In this document: piece by piece, positions 11,818-25,700 of the stretch | How the letters are laid out: each line of letters begins with the position of its first letter | Position numbering within the stretch: position 1 is the stretch's first letter | Source: Rotaria sp. Silwood1 | Taxonomy: Eukaryota; Rotifera; Eurotatoria; Philodinida; Philodinidae | DNA: 64,000 bases | NCBI GenBank assembly: GCA_905250075.1 | Contig: CAJNOP010000011.1 | Span: forward strand, 3,465,957-3,529,956 | Direction of reading: 5' to 3' | The notes under the pieces: model-generated | What the model saw: only the letters and a program-made list of their open reading frames with translations | Databases searched by the model: none | Told to the model about the DNA's origin: nothing | Position numbers and translations under genes: made by a program

Positions 11818-13950
11818 ATGAATAATAACAGTACGAATCCTGGAACAGTTGTAGTCGAACAATCGACAACAACTACAGCATCAATTCATGAGGTAACAGA
11901 TGTACCTGCAACCATACAAGCTACTACAGTTGGTAAGAATATAAGTTAATAAAATATATTCTCATAAACTATAACACATATTATCAATTCTCGGTGTGTT
12001 CTTCGTTTTATTTTGTAATTAACATTTTCTATTTATTATCAAAATAGAGTTTGTAGGCCACAACTTTTTTCGGATCTAAATTATGTACTGAAGTGAATGC
12101 ATACGAATCGATTCCGGAAGAAAAATCTTTGAATTCTTTCCGGTGACTTTCAATCAACAGTCTATAATTTCCGACAGGAAACAATTAGAAGTTATCGAGA
12201 AAATTGCAGAACTTCTTTGATTCAAAATATTACTTTCATATTCTATCGATTTCCAGTATTTCCTGAGATTGAAATCATTGACCTCTGTAGTTCTAAGTTG
12301 AACTAAATGTTTTAATCTACATCTGATAAACACTTTGTATAATGCTATTAACACATCTTAGACTTTTTTTCTAACAATCAAGTCATAATTCGTAAAAACT
12401 TTTGAAAAGTCTTAATTGTTTATACAACAGAGATATTTTACAACGTGTTAACAATTACTAATTTTTTTACATATGAAGATGCGTGAAAAGAAAAGCAATA
12501 ATGAGCAATAGTCAAATATTTTGTTATTTACTAACATCTTTCAGATACGTAAAACAATTGTTTGTAGAAAATCTTTAATCTCCTTATAGAGTGGATCCTT
12601 TTGAAAAGTCCGAAGGATATGAACTTGTGTTATTATTAGTAAACAATAACAACGAAAGAAAGGAGAAAGATTTATGACATATATATATATATATATAGAT
12701 ACAATTAATGTCTTTGATAAAATGACCTTGAATAGAGAAAGACGATACGATGTCTGTTATAAAAGAGTACATTTGCTTTGTTATCAGAAGTCAATTGCAT
12801 CGATATACATTTATGTAATAGTTCTCTCTCATTTCTTTTGTTTTTATTCGTTCTTAATCACAATGGTGAGTGCAAAATGAAAATTTGACATAAAATTTTA
12901 ATGTATTTTGTAGCAGTTATTTACTTATTGGCTGTTACTGTTAGTATATAGCCTTTTGGATTGAGTCCAAGACGAAATTAACAGATTCTTGCATAAGATA
13001 CATATTTGAAAAAATGTAAGCAATGTGAAACCTCACAAAAAAAAAACATGGAAATTATTCACATTTAGATATTTTCAGTTTTTTTGCATAAAAAATATCT
13101 TAATAATAAAGAATTTCTATTCTATTTATTTTAAAATAGATGGACCACCACCAGCATATGAAATAACTCCGACATCAAACAATAATCGTAATGAGACTGA
13201 ACAAGATAATGTTGGTGCGGCAGCAGCTGGTATTGTTGAACCACCACCACCATATTGTCTTGTTGATCCAAGTAAAATTCGTAATATGGATCATTTACCA
13301 CATTATCCACACCCAACACCTGTAGAAATCATTGATCTTAATACGAACAGTAATCATAGCACTGAACAAGTAAAATAAGAACAATTTTATTTTAAAACTT
13401 TCTATTGTTATGTTTATTTTTTTTTTGTGATGCGTTTCTAGTCATCTCGACAACATAATCAAGCAGCTATTGCTGCTTGGCTTTCATCTGGCTCAAATAT
13501 GGATATTGGTACTGATTGTACATTTTTAATGGCTTTGTAAGTTAATTCATTTGTGTTTTTTTTATTCTTTCATCTAATTATTTTGTAATATTTATTTAAA
13601 CAAGTGTTATTGCATTCTTTTTCAATTGGCTTGGTTTTCTTGCTGTTGTTTGTCTTATACCAACAATCGCAGCACGTTTTGGTGCAATGTCTGGTTTTGG
13701 TTTAAGTGTAGCTAAATGGATAACAGTTATGCGTTATCATGAATTTAATAATTCATCATATGTTGGATCTGGTAATATGTCAACAACATATCATCGAACA
13801 GCAGTTCATGATCCAGCACAAAATTTTGTCTTTGCTATTGTTTTATTTGCTGGATTTTTTCTTTTTGTTCGTGGTTTAATATCATATATAGCAGTTAAAA
13901 ATCGTGCCAATCAACATGGACAAACAGCAGATGTTTTTACTTGGTACTAA
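11818..13950 (+). CDS. NDFIP: Nedd4 family-interacting protein (PPxY adaptor, 4 exons)
   Basis: Endosomal/Golgi membrane adaptor that recruits and activates HECT ubiquitin ligases of the Nedd4 family. Exons 11818-11932, 13140-13369, 13442-13536 and 13605-13950 give 261 codons. Two PY motifs that bind WW domains are visible: PPPAYE near residue 42 and PPPPYC near 71. Three hydrophobic segments follow. The segment FGAMSGFGLSVAKWI matches the family's GAISGFGLSLIKWI, and the last one, FVFAIVLFAGFFLFVRGLISY, corresponds to the terminal helix. Intron 1 is 1.2 kb. The start is the first ATG of a Thr/Ser-rich N-terminus. The paralogue (1 or 2) cannot be assigned. Confidence 0.93.
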
Positions 13951-13960
13951 ATATATATAC

Positions 13961-13966
13961 AATAAA
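13961..13966 (+). promoter_or_regulatory. Probable poly(A) signal AATAAA of NDFIP
   Basis: AATAAA lies 10 bases after the NDFIP stop codon and is followed by an A-rich stretch. This would give a very short 3' UTR. Another AATAAA-like site occurs about 220 bp further on. Confidence 0.4.
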
Positions 13967-15061
13967 ATTAAAATAGAAAAAAAAAAAAGAAACAATTCAT
14001 ATTTATGATCTGCTATTCATATTGTTCTAAACAGAAAAAAAAACAAGTTCTTTTTAAATTTTTGAAGAAAAATACTCGAATAAAATACAATATACATATT
14101 TATATATTTTTTTGTGTCTTGTTTTTGTTCTAATCTATGTATGTCGTCCGTCTGTTCGTTATTATCGATCTTTTTCTTTTGTCCTCGAAATAAATGTTAT
14201 GAAAATAAATGAATTATGTTAATGTCGTAGATTCATGTTATTATAGTAGAATAATATATTAGTAGGATTTTCTATCTAAGAATTACCTAGGCTTGTTGAA
14301 AGTTATGATAAAATCTAAGAAAAATATTCTGTAAAAACTAGACTATTCAACATTAATTTATACATTTTGATGATAGATATTATTGATATGAAAATATGCT
14401 TCAAAGAAAAACTTTTAAATTTATATTATTTCATCTTTATTTCGTTCTAATATTAATAGAATGATATAATTTGCAAACATATTGAATCATCACTGAGATA
14501 AATTATCCCAAGAAAAACAAACAAACAAAAATAATCAATTATTGAAAGTTGAAATTCATCACTAAAACTATTTAATTATCTTTGTTGTCTATCCTTTTTT
14601 TTTTTAATATGTAGATAAACTTGATGATCCAACATGTTTAAATCGCTCCATGATGAAATAAAAAGACAGAAAAAAAAACGAAAATCTTATGTACAATCGA
14701 CAAACTAAAACATATACTAGAAAGTAGGTAAAAGAAAAAAAAAACAAGACTATAACAAAGTGAACAACTAAACAACAATAATAACCTGTCATTCTTATGT
14801 ACATACAAAAGAGAAAAGAAATGAAAGAAAGAGCAAAAGAAACAAAACACTGTTCTTAAGTACCTGATAAGACAACAATCAGCACTTTTCACTACGAGAT
14901 GAGGTAAAAACTGAGAAGATATTGCTGGATACAAGGAACTTTGACTGATGCGTAAATTAAAAAAAGCATTATGAACACACTGAATAAATCCGTTTACACT
15001 TTCCAGTTTTTGGTATTCTAAAGGTCAATTAAAGGGATCAGGTAAAAATGATTTATAAAGT
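13967..15061. other. Intergenic spacer between convergent genes
   Basis: About 1.1 kb of AT-rich DNA between the 3' ends of NDFIP (+) and the ankyrin gene (-). Long A and T runs create open frames on the minus strand at 14604-14934 with hydrophobic, low-complexity translations; I do not regard these as genes. Nothing else is seen. Confidence 0.6.
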
Positions 15062-15906
15062 TCAATCATCTATTGACATTGATGATTGTCGAAGATGTTC
15101 ACGTGCATGACGATGTGACTCAGATGATGAACATCCAATCATCATTTCACGATTTAATAATGTATCAGCTGTTGCTTGATCACCAGTAGCAACTAGAATA
15201 TAACAAAAAAAAATTATATACATATCAAACAATAAAATAAATTTAAAAACTTACTAGCTGTATGAACTGCTGATTGTCCAAGCCAACCATTTTGATGTAT
15301 ATCCGAACCGGCTTTAAGTAGATAATCAATAATTTCCGCATGTGTACCACGAACAGCTGCAGAGAAAAACAAATACGAAAATAAAATTATCTTGTTTTGT
15401 TCTTTTCTTTTTCGAAAAAAACTTACCAAGTATTAGTGGAATATCTCCATCATCATTTTTACAATTAACACTTGCTCCATATTTAACAAGTGTTTGAACA
15501 ACTTCTAAATGACCATTTTGAGCAGCAGCATGTAAAGCTGTATAACCAAATTGACCTGGTTTTTGTATATCAGCACCAGCATCAATTAATTCTTTAACAA
15601 TATCAGCTCGACCAAGCATTGCCGCATTAATTAGTGGTGTATAACCATATGCATCAGGTGCATTAATATCGGCACCTAAGAAAAAAAAACAAACAAACAA
15701 ACTCAAAATAAATATTTACATGATATTTCAAATATATTACCTTCACGTATCCAACATTTAATACCTTCTAATGAGCCACATTCGGCTTCTTCAGGTAGAG
15801 AACGTTTAGTCTTTTGAGGACTATTGAATAAATTTAGTAGTAGATCAGTTGTTATTTTAATCCATGATACTGGATAGTAAATGTCGTTTGAATCAATTGC
15901 AGGCAT
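15062..15906 (-). CDS. Small ankyrin-repeat protein (4 exons)
   Basis: Protein-interaction scaffold made almost entirely of ankyrin repeats; partner and process unknown. Minus-strand exons 15906-15741, 15675-15427, 15356-15255 and 15192-15062 give 215 codons. Repeats are visible from about residue 56: DAYGYTPLINAAMLGRADIV, then FGYTALHAAAQNGHLEVVQ, then a degenerate repeat with EIIDYLLKAGSDIHQNG, then GQSAVHTAS. The consensus G-TPLH-AA-GH-E-V--LL-GA is clear. The C-terminus is hydrophilic (SSSESHRHAREHLRQSS). No signal peptide or membrane segment. It resembles many short ankyrin proteins, so no specific orthologue is proposed. Confidence 0.85.
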
Positions 15907-18900
15907 TTTGAAATAGTAAATTTAGTAAACTAAATTGACGATGAAAATATGTATCAAAATTTTTTTTGCACTCGTTTGTAATTCTCAATTGGACCGTCGT
16001 ATTTATTGTATAGTAAATCTATTTTTTCTCTCTCTCCCTCTGTACCCCTCTTTCTCTCTCTTCTTTTCGAGTTTTTTTTTTCTTTCAGCTACGCTTCCTA
16101 ATTCATTCACATAGGAAACATTATTCGAGAAAAAATAGACGCATCTACACTATCACGCGCCTTACATGCGTTAACTTGTCCTTTCTTTTCTCCCTCTTTC
16201 TACTACCGTCATGCACATTCGATGAGAATAAGAAAAAAGACGATTGGTGGTGAAACTCAACGGAATCATGTGACCAATGTTACCAACAGACGATGACATG
16301 CGTTGACGACATGGTCCATATGATAACAAAATTTGTACTTAAGTTCGTTTTCTTATCATAAAAATAACTCGGAGAACTTTGAATGAGATGATCAGCGACA
16401 AACTCAAGCTTTTATTGGTCGGTTTCAAGGTCGAAATAAGATGAAATAAACAAGTACAATTCATGTTCGGTTCAAAAGATCAGTCTTATCTTGGTTTTAT
16501 AAATATACATTCTTCTGTAATTTTTTTTTATTTAGGGGGGTGTAACTAACACACCTTCTTGGTTGGATCATGCCTCTTACAGTTACAGCTGCTATAAATC
16601 CTTTTACCTTTTTTTGGCTTATGAGAATATATGACAAATTTTCAAAGGCTTGTTTGTTTGGTTATGGTTTGATTTCGAATAACCGACGTCAAATAAGATT
16701 TGCAAAACAACTTTGCACTCGATATTTATAGGCTGGATAAGAAGGGGGAGGAAAGAAAACGTCGGCTGATGCTATCACGCTGCAACTGCATGCTGTTTCA
16801 TTACATTCTCTTTCTTTTGCGTCGTCCTTGCTAATAAAAAGTAAGCAACATTATTAGTTACATGCGTGATCAGCATATTTCCTAAGAACAGAGTACACGT
16901 AGAACATGGTTCAATATTCTGCGTCGTTTCTTTTTTTTTCTTTTTACTACAAATATACAAAAATAGTAATTATATGTAGACAGTGAACCGTGTCTTCAGA
17001 ATCAACGATACGAAATAAACTAGAACATGAGACGGTGTGTGGGAAACTTTCACATATGCGACTAATCATTTTTTTGTTGTTATTTTCAGTTGTACTTAAA
17101 AAAAAAACAGAAAAAACGCAATAATTTATCATTTATGATTCTAATCAATGATAAAAAAAAAGCATATATATGTTGTTTTAATGATCAAAAACTAGTTATG
17201 CTATGTTTTAATAAGTAAATAATTTGAATAAATTTTTCTTAACTATAGTTGAATCTATCGATGTTCGGAATGATCTAGATTTAAGAGTGTCATTTTTTCG
17301 TTTCTCTAAGGACTGATGGTATGTATAATCAAAAAGTACCTAAATCAACAAACAGAACGCAAAAAAAAGAGTGATCTTTGGAACTGTCATGCATGCCAAT
17401 AATTCAATGACGCAAATGCTCTCTCTCGTAAAAAAGACATTCAAGGGCATTTCATTCAAAAAAAAAGAAAATATGTATGTCAATGAGAAAAAGAAGAATT
17501 TCTTAATTTAAAAATACAAGAGAAATATAGTTCAAAGAAAGAATTTCTTGAACAAAGAATAGTCAAATCCTGGGGAAAATTAAATCAAACAATTGATATT
17601 TTCATGCAGTGTTTTCGTTTTATTCTTGTTGTCTTTCATTACAAATTTAATATGTACTTATTAAAGGTCAATGTCTTCTTTATTTTAATCATTAATTTTG
17701 ATATCAACATTTTAAAAAAAAAAATCAAATAAATATTCCAAGAACAAAATAAAAAAGCAACATGTGGAAATCATGTTACATCGATAAGAGTGACTCAACG
17801 TTTCTTAAGTACTGTTTGGGGTCAACCTTTTTCTCTTTTATTACGCATTTATTATTGTGATAAAAGACAATCATCACAAGAATACTGTATGGGTTTTTGT
17901 CGTACGTGTTCTGTTGGTGTGAAAAGAATTTTGATCTTCTACTACGCAGTTTACATATTTTCATAAATCAATGTACTTTCAAGAATATTCAACAAAAAAA
18001 AAACGAATAGAGATTTTCTGTTTTTTTTATAAAAAATATTATTTATTATCGTATTTCAAACTTTCATATGAATTATTATCACAAAAAAACTTTCTTTGAA
18101 AAATCAATAAAATGTCAAAGTTTTTTTTTATATCATAGAAAGATAATTGATTCATTTTATTTTTATAATAATATGTATCTCCTTGCTGTACCATGTGTTG
18201 AGATGATACATAATTTCAAAGATGTCAATCATCATATGTTAATCAATCCAACAATGACAAAAATAAACTACACAAAAATTTTTCAATACGTAAATGATAC
18301 AAAGAAAACTGTATAACATAAAAACGAAAAAAAAAAATGAATAAATATAGAATATTATACAGAATGCACTTGAAAGAATTGATCTTTCGATGAACAAGAC
18401 TAAATCAATAATTTTTATTCATTAAATGAAAATTTATTTAGAACAAATAAAAAAGAACTATTTGAGATTGAATAAAACATGCTGTTATATCTCTTCAAGT
18501 TTATTAACCATCAAGATATACAAATAGTATTTCATTACAAACATAAAATGCGTCGTACTAGGAGTTACATTGTATGACACATTAAATTGCAACATAAGGT
18601 TGTGCATGTGACATATTTTGAATATTTAATAATTCAATCTAGTCTTCATTGTCTTCGTTATGTCCTCGACAAAAAAGAATAATAATTATATTTTTTTTTA
18701 ATATAATTCATTTAAGTAATATCTATTTTTTTTTGATGTACGACGATGAGAGATCTCAAAAATTTCAATATTTCGAATTGATTTGATATTGATCAAAACG
18801 TTGCAAAGTAATTCGATCTATTAACCAATTGTGGAACGATGATTGATTGAAAAAATAATCTGAAAAATAAAATATACGAAAATGTATAAATCCAATATGA

Positions 18901-19725
18901 TCAATCGAGCAATTTATTTATAGTTACGGATGTCTAAAGAAAAATGATAGATGAATACTTAGCAAACATTCGATGACATGTCGACTAATGCAGCATGTTT
19001 TCATGGTGATAGAGTCTACGAGAGTATCATTAAGGACGTTTTTTTCTACTGCATGATAAATGGATGAGTAAGAATGATCATTTCTTCAAAATACTTGAAT
19101 ATATATTACATTTCATATAGGAGTAATATATTTCTGAAGCTTAAAAAACAAAGAAAAAAAATTCAATCGTTGATTATTGATGATAGAATTATCTTCATTT
19201 GATTGAGACTGATCAAATGATTTTTATTGTATGTTTGTTTGAAATAAATTCGTTCGACTGATGGACTTATAGTTATCCTCGACTATACATCCATACCTTT
19301 CTATCAATGAATATCCTTGATTAAACGACAGCTTTTTTCAAATTCATATAATTAGAAGGAGCAATTGATATTATTTAGTTTTAGTGGTTCATATAATTCG
19401 AATTATATTATTAATTTTATTCAATGATCAACGACAAAAAAAAAAGTGATGATAGTTCGATTGAGGAACGTAATGAACGATTATTGAACAGATGACGCTA
19501 GAATCCATTATTATTCGTTTTAAACAAAAAATTAGAATAGTTTCTATGAAATTTCGAGAATTTGTCTTTCTTGTTCTTTCAATAATTAAAAATCTTTGAT
19601 ATTACCATGAAAAAAAAATTTAAACCAATAATTTCAAAATCGGAATGAGTCATTTATTCTGTTCTGATAAGAAGAATTCTATCTAACTAACTGACTTAGA
19701 AAAGAACTATTTGATTTCAATCAAA
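15907..19725. other. Divergent intergenic region, 3.8 kb
   Basis: Separates the ankyrin gene (-) from VPS35L (+) and must contain both promoters. A pyrimidine-rich tract of CTCTCT repeats at about 16020-16075 lies in the ankyrin gene's 5' flank. There is a small inverted pair GGTGT/ACACC near 16540-16556. The rest is AT-rich with scattered short open frames that carry no recognisable motif. No transposon is evident. Confidence 0.5.
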
Positions 19726-22700
19726 ATGACTTCTATTTCAACAAAATGGACACCAAAAAAACGTGATTATATATCTGAACATAAACAATTGAACAAAACT
19801 ACAAATGTTACAACAACTCATCCTCTTGGTGTTATTGTTGTATGTATTTAAAAAAAGGCGAAATATTTACAAATTTTTTTTGTTTTGTTAAAATTTTTTA
19901 GACAAATAAACCACAGACAGCAACATCGTCATCTCCAATAATTGATCCACTTTCAGTAAAAACAACTCAAGCTGAAATTGATCCATTATCACGTGCATTA
20001 GCAGCAGCAATAACATCAAAAAAAGATTCAACGGATGAATATTCATCAACAATCACAGATACATTTGAACCATGGTCAAGTAAAAAAGGTCTTATTTTAA
20101 ATCAATTTATAACAACAAAAAAAATTAGTATGACAACAGCTATGAATAATACTAATGATGATTCGATCATTGATAATATTAAAAGTATTGAAAAAACAAA
20201 AACACGAAAAGAACATACATATTTTATCTGATTAATTTGTTTGTTTTCTAGTAGCAGATATGACAACAACATCGGAAAGAGTTAAAAGTCGTCTTGAACA
20301 ATTAGATGCATTTGAAGTAAAATTATTATTTTTTTTCTTTTTTTTTTTTGAAACATTTTCTTTAAGGGTGGACAACAAACACAAAGTTTAACACAACAAG
20401 AGTATATAAATCGTATTAATGAGATGAGTAAAGATATGAATCAAGCATGGAAAAATGATCAACGTGTTAAAACATTAAAAATTGCTATACAAGTAATTGA
20501 TGATTCGAAAATCTTGACACAAAATATTTGCTCATTTTTCGATTAGTAAAAGAAAACTGATCGGAAAGTCTAAAATTATGTCTATACGCAGCAAAATTGT
20601 AGTTTTTAAGTAGTCTTTAGTTTGTATCTTAGAACAATGACAAATTCGGTATTACATTGTTTTTGGATTCTTTGAAATAACTTGACAATAATTGTCTAAT
20701 TCAAGGTGACCAATTGAGAGATTTTCTCCTTTTCCAAAGATATCCAACTTTCTGACGAAAACTGGAATAAAAATGAACAGACAATGTGGTTGCCAGGAGA
20801 ATAGAATCGGAGAGATATGGTCTGGTATCAAATCGCCTGTTGTGGAGAGAACTGAACCAATATGAATTTCATTTTTACCTCTGCTAGTCATCATTTATGA
20901 AAGAGCTTTCTGTCGAAGTTTCAACTTCTCCTAATTTTAGAAAATATCGACAGCTTCGATCCAATCTTACCTTAGAAGAACTTTCAACATAAGATATTCG
21001 GAAAGATCTGATTTCACTGACTGCTTCTGACTCTAACCAACTGTCTTTAGTTACCCTACATATGAATGAATATTTTATGTCAAGACTTTCTTATCCTAAG
21101 TTAAAAGAAATCTTCATTTTTAATTTTTTTTTTCTTATTATTCTATTAGTGTTGTAAATTATTAGCTGACATGAATGTTATGGAATTTTATCCAAGTAAA
21201 TTTTGTTTAATTACAGATCTATTAGATAATTTTGGTAAGATAATTTAGAATTGAAGTTTGAAAAAAAAAATGATCATTTAATATTTATTTAGGAAAACTA
21301 GTTTATACACGTTTATTAGAAAAAAGTGCATCATCAACTGGAAAAATTCGTAAATAGATAATTCTAGAATGTCATTCTTAAAATTATAAAATTTTTTAAT
21401 TTTTAGCTGATCGTGTTGTACCTGATCTTATTCCAGAACCTACACGTGAAACAGCTCGTAATTGGTTTTATAAAATAGCTATTATTCGTGAATTATTACC
21501 ACGTATACTTATTGAAGCAGCTATTCTTAAATGTTATAATTTTTTATCTACAACGTAAAAATGAAGAAAAAAAATTTTTTTTAATCAAAACAAAAGTGTT
21601 TTATTTGTTTGTCTTTTAGTCATTATCGATCAGCACTTGTACAATTAGTTAAAATGTGTCGTGGAATAGGAGATCCATTAGTAGCTGCATATACTCGTTG
21701 TTATATTTGTCGAGTAAAATTAAATTAAAAATTTTCTTTTCTTTTGCATGATTAAACAATAAAAATTTTTTATTATATTTTTAAAGGTTACAATTGATAT
21801 TGATTTTAAATATCGTGAACCAATTGAAATAGCTTTTACAGATCTATGTTATTCATTTCATCAAATAAATACAACAACAGTTAAAAATATGTATCAATCA
21901 CAAAAATTAACAACTAGTGTTTATTTATCACTTTATTCACCAGCATTAGATTGGATTGTTCAATGTTTATTACATAAATTAGATGAAAATAAAATGGAAA
22001 AAATTATTAATAAAACACGATCAGAACTTAATATGTTGAGGTTTGAAAGAAAAATTTACATATGAAGATCACAAAATTAGGAAGGAAGAGTGTATAAGAT
22101 AATGTCTTATAGAGATATTAACACATTTTAAATTTTTTTGATAGTCTTACTGAGTAATAAAAAATAATTTTCAATTATTAGAAGAGTGTACATATCTTCG
22201 TTTTTGTAGCTTTTGAATATGTCTCGACTTTCTGGGTTCAATAGAAATGTTTTGAATAATTTGATTTAGTATCATTTTCTATTTATTAGTGGTGGTGTTA
22301 TATTAAATGCATTGTTAAATACACTTCCACCAAGTCATGTTCGTTCGAAAGTTCAACAATACATTGAAATGATTAGTGAATGTGACGAACAATATTTTCC
22401 AAAAGTAAATAAATTATTAAACAAGTTTAATATGTTTTAGAATATTATCTCTTATTCTTTTTTGTTTTTGGATTTTAGAGTATACTTTATCGTTCGCTTG
22501 GCCTTTCTCTTCTATTATCATCGCCATCATCGACACCGTCTGATCTTCAAATGCTAAATAGTGTTTGGAAAGTAGTGACAAAATTTAAAGAACCATCGGT
22601 AAAATAAATTTTTCAAAATTTGCTGTTATTATTGAAATTTATAAAAGATACGACCAAGATTTATTTAAACCATTCAATCTATTTAAATTTATCTATTGAT

Positions 22701-25700
22701 AGTATATCATACATTGTAGCTATCAAAAACAATAGTCATACTTCTGATGAGTAAAGCAACATCCTCAGCTGCGCGTCTGCCATAACTATCGTTTCTCCTT
22801 GTTAGGTATCTATTATCAATCTAGTTCTTTGTATTTGATGATAAAATGTGCCATGAAGATTTATAGACAAGTTCCGAAACACTAAGTCTTGGAAGCTACT
22901 GTCACATGAATAAATCTAAATATCACGATATTTTCATGTATAGTCAAAATAGTCTATGTGAACACCTCCTTATAATGGGCAGTTGGTACTTATTTCTGGT
23001 CTCATTAGTAATAACAACCATTTAAATGTAAGCAACATATGTTTTGTCATTCATATGTAGGATGAAACAAAACGATATTATGTTTTTTTACGCTATAATA
23101 AATAATCACGGGACATATATAAAAAGGGAATGGACTCATTGTGCATATTTGAAACAAAATAATGCAATATTATACAATAGAAACAATACTCGATGTCACA
23201 TGTTGTCCTTTTTGTATTAAAAGCTAGTAAAATAAAATTATGACAACACATGTTGATTTGCCTCGGATGCAAAAAATATTGCATAAAGAAATTATTGAAA
23301 AAAATTAAGAAAAAGATGATCTTGTGCAACCGAAAAATGATTGCAACCAAAGATAAACCTTCATTAAATGAACATTCTTGGTCGGTTCCGATCGTACTCA
23401 CATTAGAGAGGTTTTATTTTGATTGACAAAACAGATTTTAAATTGATTGAAACTAATGTCAAAAGACTATTGTAATTTCTATTCTATTAATTGAACAACG
23501 AATTTTTTTTCAAATATCATTTGTTTTTGTGTAAATTCGAAAGAATTAATCTATTCATTATAGGCCTATATGGCATGTGCTGAAGTTTGGGTTGAATTAA
23601 CATCAAAAGAATATACGGTGAGATAATTAGAAAGCAAAATTTTTGTTTGATAATTTATTAGTTTTGTAGACACGAGAGTTGAATACAATGTTGGGTGATA
23701 TTATTAAACATTTAACACCCGATCGTGCTTTTGAAGAATATTATGGAAAATTACATGCAATTATGATTAAGCTGCTATCCAATATTCCAGATACTGCATC
23801 ATTATTTGCTATGGTATTTCCGAGAGAAGGCAAAAAATAGGTCAAATAATCTGATTAATTTTTATCATAGGATAAAATATTACCATTTCTTGATTTATTT
23901 CAACGTGAACATGTTCGAGTAGATTTATTTAAATCAATTTTATATGCATTTATTAATAAGTTAGTATACGTAAAAAAAACAAAATCATTTTTGAATTTTT
24001 TTTTTTTTATTGAAATTTATTATTCTAGAAATCCACAAGAAAAAACAAATGATCCTGTATTAATAGCTGCTATGATGCATTGTGCTAAAAATGTTCATGA
24101 TACACTTGGGTTTGTTTATTTTTAATGTAAAAACAAACAAAAATTATATTGAAAAAATTTTCTTTTTTCATTTAAGAGCTTTGACAAATGATGATGAATT
24201 ACGTGAAGTTAGTGGACTTTTATCTTCATTAATACGTAAAGTTGATTATGGAAAAGATGTTGAACAAGAACTTAAATTTTGTGTAGAAGCTCGTGGTGTA
24301 TTTGGTTATTTAGATTCAGTTACTATCACACTTATACAGGTAAATATAGAAAAAACATCAATTCAATAATGTGATTAAATAATTGACAATGACTTTTTAG
24401 AGAAAAATTATTCTTAAATTATTGTACGCATAGATATGTTTAAAAAACAGACATTGACGATGAAAGAAATTATTTCACTGTGAAGATAAAGAATAAGCAA
24501 TAGATGATCCATTCACCATGAATAATATAAAAATTGAATTTATTATTAATGAGATTTGAAAGCTAATTATTCCACGAGTTATTTCGGAGGTGTATGTATA
24601 GTTAGATATTTGAAAAAGTGACTATTTTTGGATTGAAATTAGATCTTTCATTTCTAGAATCATGTTAAAATCACTCATTCCTATTGTTGAGATTTCATTC
24701 AGATGATGGAAGGTATAACAAAAGCTTCAGTTTTCTATCTTTTATCGATAAGAACATATTTGAAGACAATCATAGTATGCTTTTTGGTTGAGTATAAATT
24801 CAAATGAAGCTTGCAATATGAAAATCATATTATTTACGAGATTTTATTGAAAATAAAATAATTATTAAAGAAAAAAAAACAATTTAAATGTTAAGACTAT
24901 GATTTAGTCAAAAATGATCCAAGTTATCATGGAACATGTAGCTTTCATATCCGTAATCAAAAACTGTTGAAAAACTACTGTTTACATAGATAACATCCCA
25001 GTAATATACATCAATATAAAGATCAGTCTATGTAATTAAATAAAAAAGAAGTTTTTAATTTTTTTTGAAAAAACATTGTTTTTGAAATCTCAGACAAGAC
25101 AAAATGAAAAGAGGTTTACTCTTTTTCGAATTTCTAGCTTCTTAAAAGCTATACACATTATTCGACAACTATCTCAAATGGATCCTTTATTACTTCAAAC
25201 AGATAGTTTCTATGAATGAGTCAGTATCATTATTTCCATCAACTTAATTAATTATTAATCATAACTAAAAACTGAAAATTCAAATAATCGAATCTTCAAT
25301 ATCATACATTAAAAACATCATATCTTTTCCTTTTCTAATAAACCTAATCTTTTGTTTTTGAATTTTACTTGATAAAGTTAAATTAAATTATTTATTTATT
25401 CTATAGAAAGTAAATACATTAGCTGTATCAACACATCGTATTGTTAATGGTGTACATTCAACTGCAACATCATCTTTTATACGTGCTTGTATGGCTTTTT
25501 GTTATATATCAATACCATCATTAGAACATCCTTTAACTAAACTTCAATTATATACATTATGTGCACAAACATCATATTTAAATCAAAGTCTTTCACAAGG
25601 TTTGAAAATATCTATTAAAAATAAATTTCTTCTTATTATTTCAAAAATATTAATTTAGGTGATGGTTTTCTTAAAATGGCTATAACACTTTTATCGGATT

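Noticed and set aside
16020-16075. CT-repeat tract upstream of the ankyrin gene as a GAGA-type promoter element
   Set aside because: Simple pyrimidine tracts are frequent in this DNA; nothing distinguishes it as a bound site.
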